Shown: positions 49,632 through 59,013 of the stretch, one piece after another
Layout: every line of letters starts with the position of its first letter
How positions within the stretch are numbered: the first letter of the stretch is position 1
Origin: HKST-UBA178 sp965223815
GTDB lineage: Bacteria > Pseudomonadota > Gammaproteobacteria > Chromatiales > Chromatiaceae
DNA: 64,000 bases
Assembly (NCBI GenBank): GCA_965223815.1
Contig: OZ245019.1
Span: forward strand, 2,666,001-2,730,000
Direction: 5' to 3'
Notes under the pieces: model-generated
What the model was told of the DNA's origin: nothing
The model's input: only the letters and a program-made list of their open reading frames with translations
Database searches by the model: none
Made by a program: the position numbers and the translations under genes

Positions 49632-50926
49632 TGCAAACCCAAATTCCCACAGAGATGCTCGCTACGCCTGCTGGCAAGGAGGCGAATCAGATACTTCGGA
49701 GCTGTGTACATTGCGGCTTCTGCACCGCCACCTGCCCCACCTACCAACTACTGGGAGACGAGTTAGACGGCCCCCGTGGCCGGATATATCTCATCAAACA
49801 AATGCTGGAGGGGCGAAGCGTCTCCAAAATCACTCAACTCCATCTGGACCGCTGCCTGGGCTGCCGTAGTTGCGAGACGACTTGTCCCTCAGGAGTGCGC
49901 TACGCGCGACTGCTGGATATCGGCCGGGAGATCGCCCACACCAGGGTTAGCAGAGGAGTCGGGGAACGACTGCTACGCCAAACCCTGCGCAGCCTGCTCC
50001 CCTATCCTCAACGGTTGAAACCGCTCCTGGGGTTGGGCTGGCGCTTGCGCTCTCTGCTGCCGGAATCGTTACGCACCAAGGTGCCCCCAAGGCAGAACCC
50101 AGCCTATCGACCGGATAACCTACGCCACCGGCGGAGGGCATTGATCCTCGAAGGCTGTGCACAATCGGTGATGACACCTAACACCAACGCGGCGACGGCG
50201 CGGGTACTTGATCGCTTGGGTATCTCCCTGATTAGCCCGAAGAACCAGGGTTGTTGCGGTGCCATCAGCCACCATCTTGCGGCGACTGCTGAAGCTTTGG
50301 ATTTTGTTCGTAATAACATTGATGCCTGGTGGCCCCATGTGGAGGCTGGAGCAGAAGCCTTGTTGACCACCGCCAGTGGCTGTGGAGTGATGGTACGTGA
50401 CTACGGCACATTGCTGGCCGCAGACGAGCAATACCGGGAGAAGGCGGCAAAAATATCATCAATAACCAAAGACTTGTCTGAATTTCTAGCGGAAGAAGAG
50501 CTGAGTCCCCTGATCGGGGAGTCAGTGAAGCCACGAGTCGCATGCCATTCTCCCTGTTCCCTGCAACATGGGATGGGGCTTCCGGGGATCCTGGAGAGAT
50601 TAATGAGGCGCCTTGATTTCCCCCTGGCTGCTACCAGCGATCAGCACCTCTGTTGCGGTTCCGCTGGAACCTACTCCATTCTGCAGCCGCACCTCTCGAA
50701 GCAACTGCTGGAAAACAAGGTTTCGAAGCTAAAAGAAGAGAGCCCGGAACTCATCGTTACCGCCAACATCGGGTGTCAACTACATCTCGCCAGCGGCGCC
50801 GGAATACCGGTACGGCACTGGATAGAACTGGTGGACGAACAGATGCCCGCTCAGCCGGGAGATTCAGCAACCACCTCCACCACCGCAGTTGTAAGAGAGC
50901 TCAAGTCTTCCGCGGATATTACATAG
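49631..50926 (+). CDS. glcF: Glycolate oxidase iron-sulfur subunit GlcF
   Basis: Iron-sulfur subunit, 431 residues. Two [4Fe-4S] motifs, CVHCGFCTATCP and CLGCRSCETTCP, are followed by two CCG domains (GCCGAISHH, LCCGSAGTYS) that bind further cofactor. The usual C-terminal block ends near HWIELVDEQM. About 25 more residues (rich in Ser and Thr) follow, and this extension lies over the 3' end of bioA on the other strand. Confidence 0.95.
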   Translation: MQTQIPTEMLATPAGKEANQILRSCVHCGFCTATCPTYQLLGDELDGPRGRIYLIKQMLEGRSVSKITQLHLDRCLGCRSCETTCPSGVRYARLLDIGREIAHTRVSRGVGERLLRQTLRSLLPYPQRLKPLLGLGWRLRSLLPESLRTKVPPRQNPAYRPDNLRHRRRALILEGCAQSVMTPNTNAATARVLDRLGISLISPKNQGCCGAISHHLAATAEALDFVRNNIDAWWPHVEAGAEALLTTASGCGVMVRDYGTLLAADEQYREKAAKISSITKDLSEFLAEEELSPLIGESVKPRVACHSPCSLQHGMGLPGILERLMRRLDFPLAATSDQHLCCGSAGTYSILQPHLSKQLLENKVSKLKEESPELIVTANIGCQLHLASGAGIPVRHWIELVDEQMPAQPGDSATTSTTAVVRELKSSADIT

Positions 50927-52146
50927 GGCGGCATTAGGTAGACCAGCCGGCCGAACGGCCTCACCCACACCCCTGCTTCGACGAATTTTGGTTGGATCCG
51001 TTTCATGTCCACTGCGCTCTCCAGCTCCACGACACCTATACCCCCCAATACCCGCACATCACGTACATGATCCATGTCGCGGCAGGGGGCAAGTCCGGCC
51101 GATAATCCGGCCTCCAGCTGGGCAATGCGATTTTGCCAGGGTGATTCCTCCAACAATTCCAGGCTCGATAGCGCAACCGCACAAGCCAAAGGATTGGCCA
51201 TGAAGGTAGGCCCATGCATGAACAGGCCCGGAACACCCCGCCCTATGGTGGTGCTGACATCATCAGTGGTGAGGGTCGCCGCGAGAGTCATATAACCGCC
51301 GGTCAGGGCTTTACCGACACACATGATATCCGCCGATATTCCCGCGTGTTCGCAGGCGAAAAGCTTGCCAGTACGTCCGAAACCGGTGGCGATTTCGTCC
51401 AATATGAGCAGTACACCATAATGATCGCAACGCTCCCTTAAATGACGCAGGTAATCCGCCGAGTAGAAGCGCATTCCACCCGCACCCTGTACGATAGGTT
51501 CGATGATCACTGCCGCCACCTCGTCGCTGACTCCCTTGAGTGCCTGCTCCAGTTTATCCATATCTTCGGCAATACATGGCTGTCCGAATCGACTTTGGGG
51601 AGCCGCAATGAAATGGTGTTTCATAAGGGCACCGGCGAAGAGAGAGTGCATACCGTTGTCGGGATCTGACACCGACATGGCATTACGAGTATCGCCGTGG
51701 TATCCGCTGCGCACCGTAAGAAATCGCTGCTTGCGCGTCCGGCCTCGGGCATGCCAATACTGGATTGCCATCTTCAACGCCACCTCCACCGATACCGAAC
51801 CCGAATCGGCAAAAAATACCGTCTGCAATGGATCTGGTGTCATGGCGATCAAACGCCGCCCCAGATCAGAGGCAGGTTGGTGAGTGAGACCACCAAACAT
51901 GACATGAGACATTGCCCGTAGCTGAGCCGCAACGGCGCTATTCAAGCGTGGGTGATTGTAACCGTGAATGGCGCTCCACCAAGATGCCATTCCATCGATC
52001 AATTCCCGGCCGTCTGTTAGTTTAATACGCACACCGGATGCCGAAGCGACTGGAAAAACTGGCAGTCCGGAGTCGATGGCGCTGTAGGGGTGCCAAATAT
52101 GCCTGCGGTCAAGTTCGATCCACGATCGATCTGCTTCTGAGTTCAT
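50851..52146 (-). CDS. bioA: Adenosylmethionine-8-amino-7-oxononanoate aminotransferase BioA
   Basis: PLP enzyme of biotin synthesis that converts KAPA to DAPA with S-adenosylmethionine; 431 residues, normal length. Features: the start HIWHPYSAI, DGMASWWSAIHGYNHP, the YHGDT segment, LILDEIATGFGRTG with the PLP-binding aspartate, and GKALTGGYMTLA with the Schiff-base lysine. The C-terminal PPYVISAEDL is typical. It stands alone, without bioB, bioF or bioD. Its last 76 bases overlap glcF on the opposite strand. Confidence 0.97.
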   Translation of the reverse strand: MNSEADRSWIELDRRHIWHPYSAIDSGLPVFPVASASGVRIKLTDGRELIDGMASWWSAIHGYNHPRLNSAVAAQLRAMSHVMFGGLTHQPASDLGRRLIAMTPDPLQTVFFADSGSVSVEVALKMAIQYWHARGRTRKQRFLTVRSGYHGDTRNAMSVSDPDNGMHSLFAGALMKHHFIAAPQSRFGQPCIAEDMDKLEQALKGVSDEVAAVIIEPIVQGAGGMRFYSADYLRHLRERCDHYGVLLILDEIATGFGRTGKLFACEHAGISADIMCVGKALTGGYMTLAATLTTDDVSTTIGRGVPGLFMHGPTFMANPLACAVALSSLELLEESPWQNRIAQLEAGLSAGLAPCRDMDHVRDVRVLGGIGVVELESAVDMKRIQPKFVEAGVWVRPFGRLVYLMPPYVISAEDLSSLTTAVVEVVAESPG

Positions 52147-52334
52147 TGGGGTACCGAAGTGTTGAGGTCAGGCGCAAAATCTTAGTGTAATTGCACGAGA
52201 TCCGGAAGCCGGACCCATGGAGTACCCGAAATTGCGGGGAATACTGACTAGCCGGTGGATATTTGGTCCTGGACTGTCTCAAGTCATGGAACAAACCGAT
52301 CGTAAAGCCTTCTAATACTGAAGTTAAAGTATTA

Positions 52335-52362
52335 TTGACGAAATATTTCGCAACCCTATAAG
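52335..52362 (+). promoter_or_regulatory. Promoter directly abutting the 52369 start codon
   Basis: TTGACG (52335-52340), a 16-bp spacer and TATAAG (52357-52362). The expected start site, six to seven bases downstream, falls at about 52369, the A of the ATG. No Shine-Dalgarno sequence can fit, so a leaderless mRNA is predicted. Confidence 0.55.
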
Positions 52363-52368
52363 CTTTGG

Positions 52369-52923
52369 ATGAATAAACCTACCATCCTGACGATCATCGT
52401 CGTTTCAGTCGCAGTTGCCGCATACTATTGGCTCTCCGATGAGGAGACACCCGAGATCTCCGACAAGCGTGAGTACTCAAACCCAGGACCACTCGCCACT
52501 CAATCGCCTTACTCGTTCCGCCCGACCGATCGACCTAACTCAGACACAGCCGGACAACCGCCTGCCGGTAAACCGCCCACACCCCCATGGGAGTACAGCA
52601 GTCGCGCACCTTCGGTGACACCTCAATCTCCTTCACCCGGCATGGGTGATTATCAAAACGCACCTTTGTTTCGCAACCAGGAGCAGTCGTATCCGCGGAC
52701 TCAGTCTCCTGTTTCGCCACCCTACCCTTATACATCAACTCCGGGTTTCGGTTATGACTACAGAGCAGATTCCCAGTCTTTTAAATTCAGGCCCGAAGAT
52801 GAGCGCAGCAACTCCAGGCGCTGGACCGGCAGCTATCCACGGCCTCCCGGTTCGATGGATTCGGGCCGACCGTTTACGACCGCCCCTCCTCCCTCCTGGC
52901 AAAGCCCCGGCAACAGTCCCTGA
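52369..52923 (+). CDS. Membrane-anchored proline/serine/tyrosine-rich protein, 184 residues
   Basis: I do not recognise the family. An N-terminal hydrophobic segment (about residues 7-22, MNKPTILTIIVVSVAVAAYYW-like start) acts as an uncleaved anchor or signal. The rest is low-complexity and rich in Pro, Ser, Tyr and Arg, with repeated PPS, SPY and PY-type motifs and no cysteines. It is probably disordered and located in the periplasm. A promoter sits right against the start codon. It is a single gene between divergent bioA and the convergent DUF294 gene. Confidence 0.6.
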   Translation: MNKPTILTIIVVSVAVAAYYWLSDEETPEISDKREYSNPGPLATQSPYSFRPTDRPNSDTAGQPPAGKPPTPPWEYSSRAPSVTPQSPSPGMGDYQNAPLFRNQEQSYPRTQSPVSPPYPYTSTPGFGYDYRADSQSFKFRPEDERSNSRRWTGSYPRPPGSMDSGRPFTTAPPPSWQSPGNSP

Positions 52924-53104
52924 AATCACAAACAAGCGCAATCGCTCTGTCGTCCATGAAAGAGTTACTTAGAAATCAGCGACTACCATGGAATCCAAAT
53001 CGCTAGGTTTTAACTAGGGGCAGGATTCAAATTCAAAATCGTACATGCAATGAACTCATCGCTTGCACTATCCAACCGCAATGTGTAACGCGGGTACGAG
53101 GGAA

Positions 53105-54571
53105 CTACAGACTGTGTTCCAACTTCAACCGTAGCTGAAGTTTCTTAGCCTGCTTGAAGGCCTCTTTCAGCATCAGCCGATTCAGTTCATTGAGGTTGTT
53201 GGGGTTTAGGCGGTTTACTTCGTCCGGTGATTTTACCGTCAGCTGTTTCTGGATACGGAAGCGCTGGATCAGATAGAACGCCTCCACCTCCGCTGCCGTC
53301 TCCTCTGGCTTGATATTTTGATGGCTGCCCACTGCACGTAATCGATCCCCGGTATTGGTGGCCCACACGCCGTGGGTCAAACTCCAGATCCGCGCGGCGT
53401 CCACAAAAGGCCTGGAGCCGTGCAGCTTTAAATCGATGGTGTGTGGATACTTTCTACCGCCATCGAACACAAAACCCCCGGTCCAGCCAAGCGACGGAGT
53501 GCAGGTAAGAGCCTCCTCTGCCATGGCTCTCAGAAAGCGTGGATGCTCAGCTGGAAGTGGCACTAGCCAATTGCGCAGGCTGTCCACCAAGTCGTAGCTG
53601 CCATAAAGTGGCCGAAAGTCGAAGAAGATGGTGCTGTTTAGTATGGCGACCGGCTCCGGCGTTTCCATCCAGCTCAGAAACCGCTGTTTCCACTCCTTCA
53701 GACTGAGACACCAGGCAGGATTGCCCGCCATAATATTGCCACGACAGAGACGGAAGCCGCAGGCATCCAACCCTACGTTAACCGCCTTGGCGAATGGCAG
53801 AAAGGCATCCCGCATTGCTTCGGTGTCAGACGTCTCCCCCGGGAGAAAGATGATTCCGTTGTCTTGATCAGTGGAAAACGTCTGTTCGAGCCGCCCTTCG
53901 GAGCCGAAAACCAGCCAGCACCAGGGCACGGCCGGCAAATCGAACTCATCTTCGATGAGCTCGATAATGCGAATGACAATGATATCGTTGAGAGCTGACA
54001 TCCATTGACATATACCCTCGACACCCATGCCCGCAGCAAATAACTCAGCGCCGCGTCGGCGAATCTCCTCTGCCGCCTGGGCCATGGATTCAACGTCAAC
54101 AGCGGTCATCACCGCTTCCGCCAGAACTTCTGCGCCACCACCGCGCAAGCCGAAAAGATCCGAGCGCGAGACCAGATTACAAAGCTTTCCGTCAGCCTCC
54201 ACCAACACCACATGACGGACATTTCGCTTAATCATCAGTACTGTTGCACGGTGTGCGGGCGCATCGGCTGGCAGAGTGAAGGGTGCGCCCGTCATCATTG
54301 CGGCTATGGGCTGCTCCAGATCCCCCCCTTCAAATGCGATTGCATTTACCAGATCTCGGAGAGTCACTATTCCCAGGGGAATCTTGGTATCACTGTCGAT
54401 CACTACAACCGCGTCACCACGAAGCTGATTCATCTGCAGCATTGCGTCCCTAACGGACGTCGCTGGAGAAACTTTTAGTGGTGGATGCTTGGCAAGCGCT
54501 CTCAGTGGGCCCTCTGAAGCCCCAAAGTATGAATAGAGTTCATTATTAGCCGCTTGCTCCTGTCTACTCAC
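53105..54571 (-). CDS. CBS-pair protein with DUF294 nucleotidyltransferase-like domain
   Basis: About 488 residues. Two CBS domains lie in roughly the first 145 residues. A GlnD-like nucleotidyltransferase domain follows, with FGSEGRLEQTFSTDQDNGI as the metal/NTP site, then a helical DUF294_C domain (about 330-485). The start is uncertain: a TTG at 54619 or a GTG at 54571, the latter with GGAG at good spacing. Such proteins often sit next to SLC5-type acetate permeases or sensor kinases, as here, and may sense adenine nucleotides through CBS. The modified target is unknown. Confidence 0.85.
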   Translation of the reverse strand: MSRQEQAANNELYSYFGASEGPLRALAKHPPLKVSPATSVRDAMLQMNQLRGDAVVVIDSDTKIPLGIVTLRDLVNAIAFEGGDLEQPIAAMMTGAPFTLPADAPAHRATVLMIKRNVRHVVLVEADGKLCNLVSRSDLFGLRGGGAEVLAEAVMTAVDVESMAQAAEEIRRRGAELFAAGMGVEGICQWMSALNDIIVIRIIELIEDEFDLPAVPWCWLVFGSEGRLEQTFSTDQDNGIIFLPGETSDTEAMRDAFLPFAKAVNVGLDACGFRLCRGNIMAGNPAWCLSLKEWKQRFLSWMETPEPVAILNSTIFFDFRPLYGSYDLVDSLRNWLVPLPAEHPRFLRAMAEEALTCTPSLGWTGGFVFDGGRKYPHTIDLKLHGSRPFVDAARIWSLTHGVWATNTGDRLRAVGSHQNIKPEETAAEVEAFYLIQRFRIQKQLTVKSPDEVNRLNPNNLNELNRLMLKEAFKQAKKLQLRLKLEHSL

Positions 54572-54672
54572 AATGACTCCATCTAACAAAAGGGATCCTG
54601 GCGCCGTTCCGGTCTCCAAAGTTGGAACCGCCGTCTGGCTTCGGGTTTAGTCCAATAGGGTAAGGGATGGGC

Positions 54673-55047
54673 TTATTCCTCCGGCCCGAGCAACGATGTG
54701 ACCTTGGAGACAAGATCACTGGTCGCGAATGGCTTTGGAATATAAGCATCGGCTCCTAGGGACATCCCCTTGTTTATCTCCGCCTCTCGTCCCTTAGCAG
54801 TCAACATGACGATACGTACATTGGCTAGCTCTGGATCAGCTCGCACTGCCTCACAAACCTGAAAGCCGTTGAGCTTTGGCATCATCACATCAAGCAGCAC
54901 CAAATCAGGGCGGTCGTTGCGGATACGTTGCAACCCCTCCTCTCCATCACGCGCCACTGTCACTTCGAAGCCTTCCCGCTTCATTAAGAATTCCACTGAG
55001 ATGGCAATGTTCTGTTCATCATCGACGATGAGAATTTTTCTTGTCAT
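54673..55047 (-). CDS. Single-domain response regulator (CheY-like)
   Basis: A 124-residue receiver with no output domain. Acidic pair Asp9-Asp10, phospho-acceptor Asp53 (LLDVMMP), Thr83 and Lys105 are all present. The start overlaps the stop of the histidine kinase gene as ATGA, so the two are co-translated and the kinase is its probable partner. It may act through protein-protein contact, perhaps with the DUF294 protein encoded next; that is inference. Confidence 0.94.
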   Translation of the reverse strand: MTRKILIVDDEQNIAISVEFLMKREGFEVTVARDGEEGLQRIRNDRPDLVLLDVMMPKLNGFQVCEAVRADPELANVRIVMLTAKGREAEINKGMSLGADAYIPKPFATSDLVSKVTSLLGPEE

Positions 55048-57797
55048 ATTTCGCTCTCTATAGACAGAGAAGCCGCCCTCTCTCCCCCAGAAGGCAGCTC
55101 AAAGGAAAATATAGCACCTTTTCCAGGTGTACTTTCAACAAACAGCCTGCCTCCGAAATTTTCAATGATCTTGCGGCTGATCGGCAAGCCCAAGCCGGTC
55201 CCCATGGGATTGGCCTCCCCTTCACGGCTTTGCCTGAATTTTTCGAATATAACCGGCTGCTCCTCGGTAGGGATACCCGGGCCATTGTCAGCAACACTCA
55301 CTCTATATAACCCATCCTCTGACGAGAGGGTGATCTCCACTTTGCCACTTCCCTCGGGAATAAACTTAGCGGCATTGGAGAGCAGGTTTAACATCACTTG
55401 TTGTAGCCTATCCCGATCCGCCCAGACCACCGCCGGCTCCTGGGGCACGTGCAACTGCAATTCACCCTGGCGTTCGAGGATAAGCTGACCCGTTGTTTCC
55501 GTGGATTGGTTTATCACTTCGACTAGATCCACCTCACTGCTGTTCCACTCCGCGGAGCCCGATTCGATTTTTGCAAGTTCCAACACTTGGTTGACCAAAC
55601 GGGTCAGCCTCTCCGTCTCGACCACAATGATCCCAAGGAAGCGCTTGCGCTCCTCCAATTCGATCTTGGGGTCGTCCCTGAGGATTTCCGAAAAGGCCCG
55701 GATCGAGGTTAACGGCGTTCGCAGCTCGTGAGTTACCGAAGACATGAAGTCGTCCTTGAGCCGATCCAGCTCCTGGAGTTTCAAATTCACTGCCTTAAGC
55801 TCGGTAGTGGCTGCTTCCAGCTCCTGGGATTTTTGTTCCAACTCCCGACTGTAACTGCGAATGCGGGAAGCTTCGTCCAGTATACCCATCACCTCTTCAA
55901 GACCTAGAGGTTCCTCCTGGGCCACAGATGCCACCATCACCCGAGCCGATGCCGAACCGATCGCACCCGCCAGCAAAGTCTCGGTAAAATGAACTGTTTG
56001 GGCGTCGGCAGACAGCTCATCGTTCAAATCCAAGCCGCGTCTTTTAGCGTACTTGCGGAACGAAATCCGGGCGCGCTTCTCTCCCAGAAAACGGCCGGTG
56101 AGTTGAATCAGATCCTCAACCTCGGCGCTACCACGCCACAACCCGGAGACCAATGACTTATTATGCTTCAAGGCATCGACGAATACAGTAGCCTGAGCGG
56201 TCTCCTTGGCATTCGGAGCCCTCCGCAGGGAGACGACCATAAAGGCACCAATATTGGCGCTCAGGCTCCAAAAGAGGCAATGACTGATTTCATCGAATCC
56301 ATCGAGCCCGAACAATGCCTGGGGTTTGAGCAACGCAATTCCAAACAGGCCTGACTCCAGAAAATCTGAGGGAAGCCAGCCCGACTTCGCGAATGAGGGC
56401 AGCAACAGCGTATAAAGCCATACGCTGAACCCGGCTCCCAGCCCCGCCAGAGCTCCCTCGCGGGTTCCCCCCCTCCAGAACAGTCCACCGATCATTACCG
56501 GTGCAAACTGTGCTACAGCGGCAAAACTGATCAAGCCGATGGAAACCAGAGCATAAGCCTCTCCAGCTAGCCGGAAATAGGTATAGCCGAGAAGCAGAAT
56601 AATAAAGATGGCGCCGCGTCTGATGGTCAGCAACACCTTGCTTACGTCCATCGTCGGATCACTGCGCAACCAACGCCGCAATAAGCCCGGCATGACCAGA
56701 TCATTACAAACCATGGTCGACAGCGCGATGGTCTCTACGATCACCATCCCGGTAGCGGCAGATAAACCGCCTAGATAGGAGAAGAGCGCCAGCCACTGGT
56801 GCTGGTGGGCCATGGGTAAGGTAAGTACGAATGTATCGGCATCTACGCTACCGGCAAACTCCAGCTTTCCCGCAAGTGCGATGGGAAGTACGAAAAGATT
56901 GATCAGCAGTAGATAAAGCGGAAACATCCAGACTGCCCTTCTGAGATGTCTCTCGCTACTGTTCTCAACCACCGCCACCTGAAATTGCCGGGGGAGCATC
57001 ACCACTGCCAGTGCCGAAAGGAATGTGAGGGAGATCCAGGCGCTGTGTCCCACCTCCGGCATTAGCATGGGTTTTAGATGCCCCGCAGCTCGGGCCCGCT
57101 CCACGATCTCCCCAAAGCCGTTGTACAGTCCATAGGTGACAAACAGACCGACCGCGGTGAGCGCAATCAATTTGACTATCGATTCAAAGGCGATGGCAGC
57201 GACCATGCCTTCGTGGCGTTCGCTGGCATCCAGGTGGCGGGTACCAAAAAGGATGGTGAACAGGGCCAACAACAGCGCTACGTGAAACGCCTTGTCCTGC
57301 CAGACGGGCACCGTTTCCCCGGCACCCGGCATGACGATTTCCGGATAGTGCAGCAGTATCGCAAAACTGCTGGCTACCGCTTTGAGTTGCAATGCAATAT
57401 AGGGCAGCACACCCACCACCGCGATAATAGTGACCAACCCACCGAGCAGGTGGCTCTTCCCATAGCGCGAAGAGATGAAATCGGCAATGGAGGTGATACG
57501 CTGAGTCTTGCTGATGCGAATCATTTTGATGAGCACGAAAGCCCATAGCGCAGCCGCCAGTGTAGGTCCCAAGTAGATGGGTAAGAAACCGATTCCCGAG
57601 GCAGCGGCCCGTCCGACACTGCCGTAGTAGGTCCAGGCAGTACAGTAAACAGCTAACGATAGGGCATAGACGGTTGGGTGGGCGATGACCGACCGTCCCA
57701 TGTCGGCACGTCTATCCGCCCAATAGGCGATGGCAAAGAGCAGGCCGAGGTAGGCGAAGGAGACAATAACCAGTAGAGATTGGCTTAGCACGCCCAA
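55044..57797 (-). CDS. SLC5/sodium-solute-symporter-type sensor histidine kinase with STAC domain
   Basis: A 917-residue membrane protein of the CbrA/CrbS group. The N-terminal part has about 13 membrane segments of the sodium:solute symporter family. A STAC linker domain follows (around residues 530-600, RFLGEKRARISFRKY). After a coiled coil comes HisKA, with the phospho-accepting His in SVTHELRTPLTS. HATPase motifs are NLLSNAAKFIP, VADNGPGIP and GTGLGLPI. The start codon is TTG (57797), with a possible GTG two codons later. It may sense a transported organic acid or amino acid. RR overlap downstream and a 66-residue membrane gene upstream complete the operon. Confidence 0.93.
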   Translation of the reverse strand: MGVLSQSLLVIVSFAYLGLLFAIAYWADRRADMGRSVIAHPTVYALSLAVYCTAWTYYGSVGRAAASGIGFLPIYLGPTLAAALWAFVLIKMIRISKTQRITSIADFISSRYGKSHLLGGLVTIIAVVGVLPYIALQLKAVASSFAILLHYPEIVMPGAGETVPVWQDKAFHVALLLALFTILFGTRHLDASERHEGMVAAIAFESIVKLIALTAVGLFVTYGLYNGFGEIVERARAAGHLKPMLMPEVGHSAWISLTFLSALAVVMLPRQFQVAVVENSSERHLRRAVWMFPLYLLLINLFVLPIALAGKLEFAGSVDADTFVLTLPMAHQHQWLALFSYLGGLSAATGMVIVETIALSTMVCNDLVMPGLLRRWLRSDPTMDVSKVLLTIRRGAIFIILLLGYTYFRLAGEAYALVSIGLISFAAVAQFAPVMIGGLFWRGGTREGALAGLGAGFSVWLYTLLLPSFAKSGWLPSDFLESGLFGIALLKPQALFGLDGFDEISHCLFWSLSANIGAFMVVSLRRAPNAKETAQATVFVDALKHNKSLVSGLWRGSAEVEDLIQLTGRFLGEKRARISFRKYAKRRGLDLNDELSADAQTVHFTETLLAGAIGSASARVMVASVAQEEPLGLEEVMGILDEASRIRSYSRELEQKSQELEAATTELKAVNLKLQELDRLKDDFMSSVTHELRTPLTSIRAFSEILRDDPKIELEERKRFLGIIVVETERLTRLVNQVLELAKIESGSAEWNSSEVDLVEVINQSTETTGQLILERQGELQLHVPQEPAVVWADRDRLQQVMLNLLSNAAKFIPEGSGKVEITLSSEDGLYRVSVADNGPGIPTEEQPVIFEKFRQSREGEANPMGTGLGLPISRKIIENFGGRLFVESTPGKGAIFSFELPSGGERAASLSIESEI

Positions 57798-57834
57798 TTC
57801 CCGCTGGCATTCCAGGTAGGGGACGAAGCTGGAA

Positions 57835-58035
57835 TCACTCCCTACGTCCTCCCACTACCCAAGCCATTGCGGCTATCAACAGTCCCCAGATACTAAAAAA
57901 ATAAACGTAGAGAGGCGGCATACCAAACAGTAGCCCAGGCCGGTCGAACAAGAAAATCATCGGTGAAATAATAAAAAATACGCCGGCGATGAAAACCGCC
58001 AGCAACCTCTGCCTGACCAAGGTCGAACGACGCAT
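57835..58035 (-). CDS. Small membrane protein upstream of SLC5 histidine kinase, 66 residues
   Basis: Two predicted membrane segments (about 8-28 and 38-60) around a FDRPGLLFGMPPLYVYFF loop, with positive N- and C-termini. AAGGAGG precedes the ATG at good spacing, giving strong translation. It starts the four-gene run kinase-receiver-DUF294, 37 bases before the kinase. Small two-helix proteins with a G-x-P-P-L-Y-V-Y-F motif also accompany SLC5 permeases (DUF3311/DUF4212-like). A subunit or assembly role is likely but unproven. Confidence 0.78.
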   Translation of the reverse strand: MRRSTLVRQRLLAVFIAGVFFIISPMIFLFDRPGLLFGMPPLYVYFFSIWGLLIAAMAWVVGGRRE

Positions 58036-58177
58036 TATCCCTCCTTTTTGGCGCTTGAATCCTTATCGGGGTAGGCACGGTTGCCCCGTTACCGCTGAGT
58101 ATAGCCAACCGCGGGTGATACTCCCGGGGTTACTGTAAAAATGAGGAGTTGCGGGGAGACCGAACCCGCGGACTTCA

Positions 58178-58834
58178 CTAGGCAATACGCTCGAGCACCT
58201 TGGATACCGCGTTCTCGGCGCCCTCGGCGATTTGACCGATATTGGCATCCAACATATAGCAGGGGGTGGTCACCAGATTATAGCGTTCATCGAACACCAC
58301 CTCTCCGTGTCCCGCCCGCTGATGGGAGCCACCCATATCCTCAATTGCCTGGGCAGTGGCACTATCAGTGCCGATGGTAACCTTGGCACCTTCCAGAATC
58401 TTGGTCACCACTGCGGGAGAGATACAGAGCGCACCAATCGGCTTGCCGGCCACCGCCATCGCCTTGACCGCTTTTTCGACCTCACCATTGACGCTGCAGT
58501 CTTTTCCGTCGAAAGCAAAAGAAGAAAGATTTTTTGCCGCCCCGAAGCCACCGGGAAATATAATGGCATCGTAACTGTCAGCCTCAAATGCCGCTAGCGG
58601 CTGGATGTCGCCGCGGGCGATGCGTGCCGATTCGATCAGTACATTGCGATCTTCATCCATATCTTCACCGTTGATATGGTTTACCACATGGTGTTGTGGA
58701 ACGTCCGGCGCGAAACATTGATACTCGACACCATGGCGGTCCAAAGCCAGCAGGGTCAAGACCGATTCATGAATCTCGGCGCCGTCGTATACGCCACATC
58801 CCGATAGTACGACCGCTATTTTTTTCTTTGCCAT
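58178..58834 (-). CDS. elbB: Isoprenoid biosynthesis glyoxalase ElbB
   Basis: A class I glutamine-amidotransferase-like, DJ-1/PfpI-superfamily protein of 218 residues. The ATG at 58834 has AAGGAGGAG before it and gives MAKKKIAVVLSGCGVYDGAE; longer frames are not conserved. The nucleophile elbow is GALCISPAV. The FPGGFGAAKNLSSFA segment is typical of ElbB/GATase1-like proteins. E. coli ElbB has weak glyoxalase activity and was linked to lycopene yield. It is a single gene divergent from the TIR gene. Confidence 0.94.
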   Translation of the reverse strand: MAKKKIAVVLSGCGVYDGAEIHESVLTLLALDRHGVEYQCFAPDVPQHHVVNHINGEDMDEDRNVLIESARIARGDIQPLAAFEADSYDAIIFPGGFGAAKNLSSFAFDGKDCSVNGEVEKAVKAMAVAGKPIGALCISPAVVTKILEGAKVTIGTDSATAQAIEDMGGSHQRAGHGEVVFDERYNLVTTPCYMLDANIGQIAEGAENAVSKVLERIA

Positions 58835-58974
58835 GCTTTTCTCCTCCTTTGTCGTGATGAATATCACTATAACGCTAAACGCCCCCGGGCTTACAAGGGG
58901 CAATTTGAGTTACAGATCAATTGTAACCGCCCTATCACCATATTCCACGGAGTATTCTGGCGGCCCCCGAGCGC

Positions 58975-58980
58975 TATAAT
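58975..58980 (+). promoter_or_regulatory. -10 element before the TIR gene
   Basis: A perfect TATAAT, with a start site near 58987 and a 27-nt leader. The -35 region is weak, so an activator may be needed. Confidence 0.42.
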
Positions 58981-59013
58981 GATCTCGAATTGAAGAGGCA
59001 ATAAGGTCGCGCC

